Source: Oreohelix idahoensis (lineage: Eukaryota; Mollusca; Gastropoda; Stylommatophora; Oreohelicidae). Taken from it: DNA of 64,000 bases. Below are positions 1-11,500 of the stretch, one piece after another. The first letter of the stretch is position 1. Each line of letters begins with the position of its first letter. The translations under genes were made by a program, and so were the position numbers. The stretch spans positions 1,309,058 through 1,373,057 of the forward strand of contig JAMPIV010018780.1 in NCBI GenBank assembly GCA_024509875.1. Direction: 5' to 3'. The notes under the pieces are model-generated. The model had not been told where the DNA came from and searched no databases. It was given only the letters and a program-made list of their open reading frames with translations.

Positions 1-9
1 TGCCATTGT

Positions 10-60
10 TTCCCATCACGCCTGTTGGCGTTTTTAGGGCAACGGCAAATCAATCCATCT
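10..60 (-). mobile_element. LINE 3'-end scrap
   Basis: Degraded match to the 3' end of the GAA-tailed LINE seen at 6842-7190 (the CACGCC-TGGCG and GGGCAAC blocks are in the same order). Short and diverged. Confidence 0.35.
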
Positions 61-729
61 GCTGCTGTTTCCGTAATCGAAGTGACTGGCAAACGGGTGA
101 TCAGCCCGTTGGTTTCCTTCTACATGGTAACCAAAAAAAAAAAAAAACAACCGCATATTGGGTTTTTCACCAATTTTCAAGAGCAAAAATCTTATGTTTA
201 CCATTGACCAAACTTTATCAAATTGCCCACACATGTTGTGACTGACAATTAAAACAATTTGTCAGAGGCTTTTTTTTTGATAAGTTTAAAATTCTATTTT
301 TAATGATTTTTTTTTAAAAAATTTACTAATTTGTGAACGTAAGTGAACAAACTGTGTGATCAACCATAACTTTCTTCTTTTTCTGTGTTTCTAAATGGAT
401 TACCTGCACAAAAAGCAGTGAAACAACTGTATTGTGATAACAATTTATGTTACAAGCCTTACGTAAGTCGAAAATTTTTGTTCAAAATTTCAAGTTTATC
501 TTTTTTCCGTGATACACATGTTATCTGTGTGATACAACATAAACATAACAAAACAATTAGTCAAAGGCATGATTTATTTGATATTGTTCATCCAATGTAC
601 TTTTTTATATATAATATTTTTTTAAAAATACACTATATTTCAGTAAACGTAAATTTAAAAAATTTTTGGGGCTTAAAAATAATTCCGTCCAGAGCTGAAA
701 ATAATTACGTACGGAATCAGTTAAAAAAC

Positions 730-1323
730 TATATCAAAACAAATTACCAAAATATCAAAAAAAAAAAAGCCTCTGTCAATTTAAAGGTATATATGTGTCC
801 TACATGCATGCTAAATTTCAGACTGATCTATTAGATAGTTTGTAAAAAATAACATTTTTTGTTAATAAAATGTTAGTTTTGAGAAAAATGCATTTTAGTC
901 ACCGAGTGACTTGTCTTGTCCAATATACTCCATTCTGGGGGGCTGAATGTGTTTAAAATCCTCCAGGACTCTATGCTGCACCTCCTTCAGCTTCCTTTAA
1001 AATTCTATTTTTAATGATTTAAAAAAAAATACACTTTATTTGTATGAAAAAAAAATGAAAAAAAAAATTTAAAAAAATATATCAAAGCAAATAACCAAAA
1101 TATCAAAAAAAGCATGTGACAATTTAAAGGTATATATGTGTACTACATGCATGCCAAATTTAGATTGATCTATTAGATAGTTTGTTAGTAATAACGTTTT
1201 GGTTAATAAAATGTTAGTTTTAAGAAAAATGCATTTTACTCACCGAGTGCCTTGTCTTGTCCAATATACTCCATTCTGGGGTTAATATCCTCCAGGACTA
1301 TATGCTGCACCTCCTTCAGCTTC
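730..1323 (-). repeat. Tandem duplication at the 3' end of the Mutator/Kolobok-like transposon
   Basis: Segments 730-994 and 1078-1323 are two diverged copies of one unit. The landmarks GTATATATGTGT, CTACATGCATGC, TTAGATAGTTTG and CACCGAGTG recur in order. The inner copy abuts the end of the transposase coding region; the outer one repeats its last codons. Flanking DNA from 250 to 730 is A/T-rich with no other feature. Confidence 0.8.
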
Positions 1324-3162
1324 AAGCAGCTCCACCTCTCGCCTTTGTCTTGCCTCTTGCCTAATTTTTCTTCTTTTTACAAGTTTGTGAGCCTCATGTT
1401 TCTGGCTGTTGGCCAGACGTTTCCTCAGTCGCACCTGTCCAAGGCGTATTGAGTTTGTTCCAGATGCTTGACCACACAGCCTTTTTATTTCTGCACTGGC
1501 TGATGGACCAAAGTTGAACTCTCCAACGGCCACAAGGACACTGAATTTGGCTTTTTTTTAATACACAAATTTCTGCTTGCTGCAACGACTCCATATAACA
1601 TTGTGTAGGCTTTCATTTGCATTTTGTGTTGCACCTAGCTGACACCGCTTCAGCAAATGCTGATCAGTAAGACGCTCATAAATAGGGGCTAAGTGCTTAT
1701 GGAGCAGGTTGTAGTCTAGCGGAGTGTGAACCTTGGTCTCGTGTGGTCCAGCAGCTTCTCCTTTGGCAATGGAAACCTGATAGAAACACCAGGAGTCTTT
1801 GCCTGGCGGACACAAATTATGTTGGGGTTTGTCGTTTGTCGAATACCCATGGTAGAGAGAAGCCATGATGGCTTGTTTCATCTCTGGGGCTGTACTATGC
1901 TTGCGGATGGCCCTGGTGTAGTAAATACACAATTTTCGTATTGCATTTTGGGTTAGACGACCACGACCATTTCCCCCAAGGGTGACTTTTTGTTTTCTGC
2001 AGTCAGTAATCAGTGTCCTCAGTGCAGTGCCTAATCGCTTTGCAACATGGTTGACGCACTCTTCTTTGGTTATGTCAACTTCTGGTCCATACGGTTTGAT
2101 GTCGCAGAGTCTGTTGTAGGCCTTGGAATCGCCATCTGATAGCAAAACAGTGTAGCGTAGCTTGTGATTTGCCACTGAACGAAGAAAGAGAACTTCACAG
2201 GCTTTTACCTCCATCATTCCGGCTGACCCTTCGTAATTACGGCAGCAGTCCTTCTGATGCTCTGCTTTCCATTTTTCAAATTTGTCAGGCTGATTTTTCA
2301 GTTGCCACTGTCCAGTATTCTCACAGGTGTGACAGAAGGAAGACATAACATGCGAATCGATGACCATGCCAGTCAAGATGTCGATAACACTGCCAACACC
2401 TATAAATGACTTATGACCTCTAGTTAGCCATGTTGCATCAAAGCTGACAGCGATGTCAATGACTTCTTTTTTATTAATGGTACGATGCTGACTCTTAGCG
2501 TGTTCAGCTCGGACGATGCTGACGGAACGTTGAAATACTGTAGAGTGCATGGTATCCAAATGATCAAAAATTTGATCTGCATATTTATGAAATGTTTTCT
2601 GGTGCAGGCCAGGGAGGTCTAGGTTCTCACAGAAGAGATTGAATGTATATGGGCCCATTCCAGACATGAGGGCACCAAGAACAGCAGATTTGTTGATTGC
2701 ATGTCCACGAGGGCCGCGGCCTTCTGGTTCCCTCTCGGATGTGTACGTTCTAGAAATTGCTTTTTCACATGTGTGACACACAACTTCCAGGAAGAGAGAG
2801 AAACCCTTAGACTTGGTGTTGTCAGTTCTTGTTTGCAATGTGCTTTGCTTACACAAATTGCAACATACATTTTTATACGTAGGTTTAGGCTGAGCACAGA
2901 CAGTATTATGAGATGCAACATTCTTGCTCGTGCTCAAGTTAATTTTTATATCAGATCAACTTGGGCCAGGCACTACTGGATCTGCAATGTGAACCATGGG
3001 CCTATCGGATACTGGGATGCAGAAATTCCACGTTGTTTGTGTAGGCCTATCATTCACCGCTGATTCTGTATTACCTTCTGTGGTAACACTGCTAGAAATT
3101 ACACACTGTCGACGCGACCTGGCAGCAGATATTTGCTTTGATCTCTTACCAATTCTTCCCAT
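1282..3162 (-). pseudogene. Mutator/Kolobok-like DDE transposase, broken by one stop and one frameshift
   Basis: Reads from MGRIGKRSKQ (3162) to a natural-looking end YSPGGY (stop at 1282-1284), about 625 codons. The family shows in a CxxC-rich N-terminal part (NVCCNLCKQ, CHTCEKAIS), the core FDATWLTRGHKSFIGVGSVI, the CHTCEN element, LLSDGDSKAYNRL, and the C-terminal block ATQNANESLHNVIWSRC. These are typical of the Mutator-like transposase domain found in many invertebrate genomes. Two lesions break it: TGA at 2956-2958, and a frameshift in an A/T run near 1552-1560, after which VAVGEFNFG continues the protein. With only two lesions in 1.9 kb the copy is young. Terminal repeats were not located. 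Confidence 0.82.
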
Positions 3163-3770
3163 TTTGAAGTAAAAGAACACAATTCACTGAAATTTAAACA
3201 AGAGAAAAATATTTCACGGAAAGCGAACAATTGTTTTTTGTGTACAGGCGGAAATGGCTGTTGTTACTTCCACATTTGTGCACGCAGCCAAAATGTTGTT
3301 ATGACCAATCAAAGCAGATGTTTACTCTTGCGTCTTGAATGGGTCGGTAATGAGGGCAAGGGGTCACCACGTGACCACTCCTTATAAGGAGGTAAGCGTA
3401 AAATTACGGAAATTTTCAAACACACATTACACAAAGCTATGAGAAAAAATAGTTTCGAATTTGCGATATTACGGAAGACAACGAAATTCCATGTGTATCG
3501 ATACCAAATAGTCCACGATTTGGTTAGCGTAACTAAGGTATAATTGAGCAACAAATCTTGCATTTTCGGCACAAATTTGCAAATCGTAGCTGGGGGTGGG
3601 TACAGAAAATATGCTTTTTGATACATCAAATGCATTTTTTATGTTATAAAACCTTGCTCAATCGATTCCTCGATGATTATTTAATAAAATAAGCTCAAAA
3701 GTAAAAAATCGATATTTTGTACGTAAAATCCAGTTTTCAGTACCTTAAAAAAAGTCATCAGCATCTGTAG
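3163..3770. other. No gene seen
   Basis: Probably 5' flank or terminal region of the transposase element at 1282-3162 and unique DNA. I see no exon, RNA gene or recognisable repeat. Confidence 0.5.
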
Positions 3771-3946
3771 TTTGGAAGGGAGAAAGGGAGATCATTCCTT
3801 TCCGAATGATATCGAGAGGAGGGGCATAACGGAGACGCCACTAGCAGAAGACAGTAGTGTCAGAGAGACACTGAGCAGAAGCAGAGGAGAGACAGAATTT
3901 ATAGAGTCAGATAGTCAGAGGACAGCCTCTGAGTTAGCATTGAAGA

Positions 3947-4410
3947 AGTCCGTTAGTGGCTCAGTGCTTGTGATTAGCTGTGTAGGACATTAGATAGTTT
4001 ATTCAGATTGATGTAGACATTTAGTTACGTCTGCAGCCGGACAGTGGATTTGATTTTAAAATTAATAATAGGATAGTTAGGAGTGGTGGCTCGTACTTAG
4101 AGACCCCCACCAAGTACAGGTGTTTAATCCTTAATTCTTTTTCCCATGCAGGTTGAAAGAGAGGGGGAAAGGGTTGGGTTATATTGTTTGTCATTTTAAT
4201 TGTTTGGTTCTTTTCAGGTGTGAGACCTCGAGACGTTAGTGGCTCAGTGTTGTGATTAGCCATTAGAATTGTTTACAGATTGATGTAAGACATTTAGTTA
4301 GTACAGTGGTGGTGCAAGTTATTTTTTTCCCATGCAGGTTGAAAGAGAGGGGAGGGTTGGGTTTATATTGTTCATATTGTTTGGTTCTTTTTTCAGGTGT
4401 GAGGACCTTG
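3947..4410. repeat. Tandem duplication of about 200-280 bp
   Basis: The blocks GTTAGTGGCTCAGTG, CAGATTGATGTA, CATGCAGGTTGAAAGAGAGG and TTTTCAGGTGTGAG occur in the same order in 3947-4222 and again in 4233-4404. Coding potential is nil. The region 4411-5034 that follows holds nothing I can name. Confidence 0.75.
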
Positions 4411-5034
4411 TTATTTAATATTTAACTAATAAACTATAAAATGTATACTGGATCAGTTTCTCTATAACTATACTGTACATATATGCTTGTCTGTATAGTT
4501 GTGTCTGTGGACTTTTAGTGAAACCTTATCTCCTTTATGGTAGTCAGAGGTGGTGAGTCAATAGCTCTTAACTAAGTCGCGAGTGGCGAGGAGAGTCAAT
4601 CTAGGTTCTCACCCTCAAAGCTATAAGTCTCATCTTTCCACAGTCACTGTTATTTCTCATACAAAATCTATCTTCTCAGACTTTCTCATACTAGTGTCTT
4701 GTCTATATATATACTCGGACAAGCTCTAAACGTAAATCCACTTTGTGACATGAGCACTATCTTTTTTTTTAACATTTTCTTGTTCAGCTCTCATTATTGT
4801 ATTAGCAATTGCACTTTTTCATGATATTTGCTGTGACTGACTTTGTTTGATTTGTTTCTTCCAGTCTCAAGTTTCATGAGAGTCATTCTTTATGTTGCTT
4901 ATTTTCTTTGCCTGGAACCCCTCATGTTTTCCTGAATTCTGATGCAGAAGAAAGGTTTTAAAAAACAACGCCCTTGTAATGAATAGGATTTAAATGGTAT
5001 GAAAAAGTCACCAGTGTGGAATGAGAGGTGAGGG

Positions 5035-5360
5035 AAACAAATTATGTTGGATATTACACAGATTGAGGAAGCTAGCTGATAGCTTTACAAGGCAGTCTAA
5101 GCTCTGGAATGCCCAGAGAGAGAAATAAAGTGACTGATAAATGCACGAAGAAAAGAATTGGAGACTGAACTAAAAGAGATAAAGAAACCCTAGAAAGACC
5201 TTGAACGAATGGCCAGGAAGGCATTGCAAATTACTGACTTAAAAGGTATAAAGAAAACCTAGAAAGACTTTATGAATGGCCAGGAAGGCTTGACATGAAC
5301 TTGTTGAAGGTCTGCGCAGCATAGGATGCTGTAGGGTAATGAATGAGTATCTGTAACCAA
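5035..5360 (+). mobile_element. Degraded LINE 3' end (GAAT-tailed family)
   Basis: Resembles the well preserved copy at 32660-33512: the ACAAGGCAGTC, AGAAACCCTAGAAAGA and GGCCAGGAAGG blocks are in order, ending near GTAATGAATGAG. An internal segment (about 5160-5285) is partly duplicated. Confidence 0.55.
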
Positions 5361-5386
5361 CCATTCAAATGCATAATTTTAAACAG

Positions 5387-5513
5387 GATATAGCCAGAGA
5401 GTTGATAACCCTAGTCCAGTGGCTGATGGGATCACCAGCAGGCCTGAAGCTTAATGCACAGCTCACCAAATTCCTGGGACATTTCTTCATATATCACATA
5501 TACTTGTGGACAG
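5387..5513 (+). CDS. PIGQ: PIGQ exon a (first exon visible in window)
   Basis: Acceptor AAACAG before 5387, then an open frame that reads through [12 protein letters not shown] and [12 protein letters not shown], hallmark PIGQ residues. The exon ends at 5513 in phase 1, after TGG ACA G. The donor is GCAAGT, so the following intron is GC-AG. Joining to exon b gives a glycine codon and the expected continuation [12 protein letters not shown]. The polypyrimidine tract of the acceptor is weak. Confidence 0.9.
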
Positions 5514-8500
5514 GCAAGTCACAATTTATGTATTCATGTTGTGCCAAGTGTTAAGTTGTACTGTCATATAAGTCATGTCATCATCATTACCCTAGAAGCC
5601 TTCTACAAATGTATGCCTAATCCTCCTGTGCCATTCCATCATCTCAAGGTTCTTCCATGTCTTCTTCATCACTTTCATTTTAGAATCTTCAGTTCTCTTT
5701 TCCGTGAATTTTTTTTAGTATCTTCCTCTCTTCCCCTGGGAATTCCAGAATTGGGACTGTCTCACAAAGCTGTGAATTGGTTTCTTCAATGAACTTTACC
5801 TAAAAATGCAGTGTCTTTTTTTTTCTGGCACTTATCACACATGTAGGCGTTAGATTATGTGCAGATATTGTGGAGTAGACATAGATGAGTTTTATATCTG
5901 TATATAAATATAACTTAGGACAATAACCTATCAGTCCTGAAATCCATATCTTAGTGGCCATGTGAGCATTCTCAACTTCATAGCTGAAGCGCAAGCACTA
6001 AAATCTGTGGCAATAACCAGAATGGAAAACAGGGATAATGCTAAATCCTAGAAGGTTCATGCGCTACTTATCTGTCGTTAAATGCTCTAAGGGACCACAA
6101 AAATAACAAGTTAGACAGCCTTTCAGAAGCATTAATATGAACCAGCTACAAATAAATGGTGCAAGCACAGTGGATTCCTGATCATTGCCAAGATGTACGT
6201 AAGAGGGTAGAAAGACGAGCTGAAGAAGAAGGAAGCAAAATTAAGTTGTAAGACAAGACATGTGAAGAGAGTAAAGCAAAAATAAAAACTAGCTTCAAAG
6301 AAAAATGGCATTGAGTCAGATATAACAGAAGCATACTACCCCTTATCAAGAAGAGACCAAGTGATACTATCAGCCTGAGAATCAGCAACTGCAGACTCAA
6401 GCACAGTCCATCTGGTAAATTAAAAATTGGACAAGCAGACATGATCATGGTAGAAAGATTTAGCCAGCTCTATTGCATTGTTATTGTGTTTATCAGAATC
6501 AACATCATTGCACTCCAGGCAAACCCATAGGTGCTCAGTCTCCCTCAGCAAATGTCAAAGGTTATGAATGCTAACTGTTCCTGTAGCATACTGGTTGTAT
6601 ACATAACAGATGCATCCCCTCATAAGTATTCCATGTCCTCCAAGAATGTTGGCTCAGTGAGAACAGCAGATTAATAGCACAGTCATCACCATCTACTTTG
6701 AGGGATACAATATATGGTGATGAGAGAAACTTAAAATGGACCACTCACTTTATGAGAAAAATAGATGTGGTTATGTGAGTGCAAAAGAAGAAGGAGTCTT
6801 GAAATGATAAGTTCCAGTTATTGATGTGAAAATATCTTTTTTTTTCTTTGATCCTTAGCCGCCGACTGTCAAAGCAGTCAGTGGCCATCACGCCTAGTGG
6901 CGTCTTGTAGGGCAACAACAAATTGATTCCACTTTGCTCGGTCGGTGGCCATCCTTCGTACAGTGCCCCAACTCTGGTTCATTCTTTGCATCTCAGCCTC
7001 CACAGTCCTCCGCCAGGTTGTTTTTGGTCGGCCTCTCTTTCGTTTTCCTTCAGGGGTCCAAAGCATAGCTGTTCTTGTGATGGCATCGGGGTCTCTTCTG
7101 AGGACATGGCCAACCCAGCTCCAGCGTCTGCCAGCTATGATGGTGTGCATGTCCTCTTGCTTGCTCCGAGTAAGCAGATCTTGGTTGAAAATATGCGACT
7201 GGTAAATTATATATTCTCAGTTAATAAATGCATAGTCATCAAACTTAAATTCACTTCCTGCAAATATATAACTTACAGATCATTTATAGTGTGTATTATT
7301 TTTTAAAAGTAACGATCTTCGAATTGAGGTTTTTCATCCAACACTGACTTAGTTGCCCTGTGTAGTTCCCAGGGGCCCTTTATCAGACAGAATGAGTAGG
7401 ATAACTGCTGCATCAGGCATGTCTTACAAGGCAAATAATATGAGGTTGTTCTTGGGACTGGCAAACTCATCATGTAACACAAATTGCTATAGAAACCACT
7501 GCTGCAAGAACATGTGAATGCTTGGTGTAGGATCAGCTACAGTGTTATATCTATGCTCCATAGGGAGTGAACAGTAAAATAGTGATGACTGACTTGATTG
7601 TGTATGGTCTTGTCCCCAGGGTACCTAACACTGTTGCGGAATGTGATGCCGTCCGTGATCTGGGCATGCTCTTTCACTGGTGTACTGGGTGTGACTGCTC
7701 AGATGTGCCTTGTGGCAGATGTGCTGTCCATGCTTACACTGCACATTTACTGTTTCTATGTTTATGCTGCAAAGTGAGTTTTCAGAATTTGATTAGTCAG
7801 ATAAACATGTTGTCTTTATCATTGTATTGTATGGGCATTTTTTTCCAAAGTGTCTTTATCATAACCAAGAAGCAATAACCAAGTTAATTTTAAGCACAGC
7901 CCCTGCAGGTAAATATCCAAAGTAAAACGTCATGAACAGAACACTCTAATATGGTACTTCTTCTCCAAGTACCATTCCTAGTGGCATAGGAGATCATGTC
8001 TCTCCACAACTTCCTGTCTCCAGTACAATTAATCAATTCTGTTGTTGACTTCTTTCCATGCCACAATGTCAAACTGTCCAGTATTTGCTCTCATTGTCTT
8101 CCCCTATCTCTGTTTCTTTCAATCTTACCTGTTGTTACTATAAATTCTAGCTTTTCTCTTCTCATAACATGCCTCAAAAAAGTGGACTGCTTTTTTCTAA
8201 CTTGTGAAATAAGTTTCCTTTGTGCATCGGCCTCTTTCAGGACATCCTCATTGCTCTTTTTTGGCTTCCATGGTATTTTTAACATTCTTCTGTAAAACCA
8301 CATCTCAGTGGCCTCTAATGCCTTCCCTGCTTGTTTACTAATTGTCCATGGCTCGCTCCCATATGTCAGGACTGGTACTATATAACACTGAAGAACTCTC
8401 TTTCTTACTTCCAGTGACAAAGACTTTTGCATAAAATACTCTTCATTTTATAGAATGCTATTTTTGCCTGAGCTATTCTGGTCTTCACTTCTGAGATGCA

Positions 8501-11500
8501 TCTTCCATCTGTTGTAATTAATGTGCCCAGGTATTTGAATTTATTGACACTGTCATAAAAGTGTTCCATCTACTTTGATAGTTCATTCTGGGGAAGCCCT
8601 TATCTTTTTGACGACCATTACTTGTCTTTTTGCTATTAAGGCTGAGGTCTTTATTTTCACTTTCTATCACTATTGTATCAACCATTTCCTGCAGCTCCTT
8701 TTCACTTTTTGCTATTAAGAATGTATCATCAACGAAACTCAAGTTGTTTACATTATGTTTGGTACAGTGCTGACGACACAGTCTTCCTATCGACCAACCC
8801 AGAAGGACTTGAACAATTAATTCTGTCCACCAAAAAACACAGCGAGGCCCAGAATCTATACCTAAACACCAAGAAGACCAAAGTATTGACAACAGACAAA
8901 GTAAAGACCAAACCAGAAATTGAAATTGATAACAAAGAACTGGAAGGTGGTAATGAATTCGAATGCTTAGGATCAATCATCAACAGCTCTGGCAACTGTG
9001 CAGTAGAAATTAAAAGAAGACTTGCAATTGCCTCACATAAACTAATACAGATGAAACACCAAAGCAAAGAAACAAAGTTACAACTGATCAGAGCATGTAT
9101 ATTCCCAGTAGCAACATACGGCTGCGAGACTTGGACACTTAATAAAACAGTTGCAAAAAAGGTTACATCATTCGAAATGAAATGCTACAGAAGGATGTTG
9201 AGAATATCCTGGACAGAAAAAAAGACCAACAGAGAAGTACTACACTCACTAAACGTAGAAGAAAATTGGCTCCTAAATACCATTGCAATAAGGAAGCTGA
9301 AATTTTTTGGTCATATAAAAAGAAATAATAGTCTGGAAAAATTAGTGATGGAAGGCATGGTTCCCGGAAAAAGGGGAAGGGGTCGACCTAGACGACGGTG
9401 GACTCAGGACATCACAGAGAGTCTGAACTTGTCTTTGGCTGATGCAGGTCGACTTGCCCAGAATCGTGATGCGTTCAGAGCACCTGTAATGGAGATAACG
9501 TTCTGGAGAGAATACGTCACATGATGATGACCGTACTATCAGTTTTTAATTGTAAAATTTTCAGGAAGTAATTATTTTCAAAGAACACAAACCAGATCAC
9601 TGGCATATTAAAACATTAAATACCAAAACACACCTGTGAGAGGGAAAATAAAATAACCAGGCTACACTGTTAGTGTTGTCAGGAAAATTTTTGCACATTA
9701 AAAGTGAAAACTTCTGTTTCTAATATGACCAATAAAACAGACATAATTTGAATAAAACTAAAAAACTACAAAGAGCTCATTAAAGCATAACATTCATTCA
9801 TTCATAACCCTCAGCTCACCAAGGAGCATAGGCCTTCAACAAACACATGCCAAGTCCTCCTGTCACGTGCCATCATCTCGTTCTTTCCACATTCTCCTCA
9901 TCATTTTCACCTCTGTTTCCAGCTCTCTTCTCCATGTGCTTCTTGGTCTACCTCTGCCTCTCTTGCCCTGAGAGTTCCAGAACAAGGACTGCCTTGTAAT
10001 GCTATCAACAGGTTTCCTCAGTGTGTGTCCTATCCATTGCCATCGTATCTCTTGTTCCACTGGCACCTCTCTGGTTCTTGTCATCAGTTCCACATTGGTA
10101 ACCATGTCATACCATTTCAGTCCTTCTATTCTATGCAAGCACCCATTTATGAAAGTCTGCAGCTTTTTGGTTGTTGTTCTCCATGTTTCAGAGCCATAGC
10201 ATAACAGTTCACAGCTAATTTTCTCACTGATCGCACATTTCTATAGCCAGTGATGGTGAAATAAATGAATTCTGTACTTAGTGTCATTGTCAGCCAGAAA
10301 ATGTCTCTTATATCTAGTCCTGATCAGCAAGGCTTGATGCAACCATCTTGAACAGATATGCTTTAAAAACTAGTGGCTGTTTTACAGATGAGAATATCAG
10401 AAATGTTGGATTTTTTTTACACTGTACATTATGGATTGAGCGTCCAATTGACAGAGTGGGTAGAGCGCTGGTTTCTTGCGGCATAGGTGTCGACACGCTG
10501 CAGTCTACCCAGCTGTAAATGGGTACCTAGCTTTGCTGTTGAGTTTGGGAAGGAAAAGGCAGGGAGGAAGGAAACTGGTCACCCCGCCTCTCGATGCTGG
10601 ACCTAGTATAGTGAAGTCTTTAACACTTCACTCCCCTATGACAGTCTCTGCTATAAGACTACCTTCACCTTCTTACATTATGGATGTGAAACATTTGTTC
10701 TTGGACAACCACATTTAAACAGGCAAAGGTAAAAAAGCTTGTCAGCTGATGCCCTGTCTTAAAGGCCATTAAGCTTCTGCAGCAGAGAGAATATTTTATA
10801 ACACGAGCTAGTACACCTGTCGAAGCAATGACAGAGAAAGAATTAAAGCCAACGTCTTAAAATATCAGCATCTGCCTCACATTTAGAAGATAGGGGATCT
10901 TGCTTGGAATTCAGTTTGTGGATTGTTACTGAAGTTACTTGAAATATATGTAATGTGTGCTTCCTTCTTACGGGTTGTAATTTTCCCCTGTGCTATTCAA
11001 GTGAAACAATCAGGCAGCAAAACATCCTCAGTAAATATATATAATTAATTGACATTTTACTAATGCTTTTGACATTTAGTATTTTAAAATATTATAAGTA
11101 TACAGCTACTTTTTTTTAACATCATTGTTATTGACCAAAAACAACCTGGCGGAGGACTGTGGAGGCTGAGATGCAAAGAATGAACCAGAGTTGGGGCACT
11201 GTACGAAGGATGGCCGCCGACCGAGCAAAGTGGAATCAATTTGTTGTTGCCCTACAAGACGCCACTAGGCGTGATGGCCACTGACTGCTTTGACGGTCGG
11301 CGGCTAAGGATCAAAGAAGAAGAAGAAGAAGAAAGTTATTGTAATCAGAATCAACATCATGGCACTCTGGGCAAACCCATAGGTGCTCATTCTCCCTCAG
11401 CAAATGTTGAAGGGTATAAATGTTGACTGTTCCTGTAGCACACGGGTTGTATACAAGCTGGCTGCATCCTCTCAAACGTCCATCCCTGCTGGTCTTACAT

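Noticed and set aside
385..834. 149-residue ORF at 385-834
   Set aside because: AT-rich, low-complexity translation overlapping the duplicated transposon end. No family resemblance.
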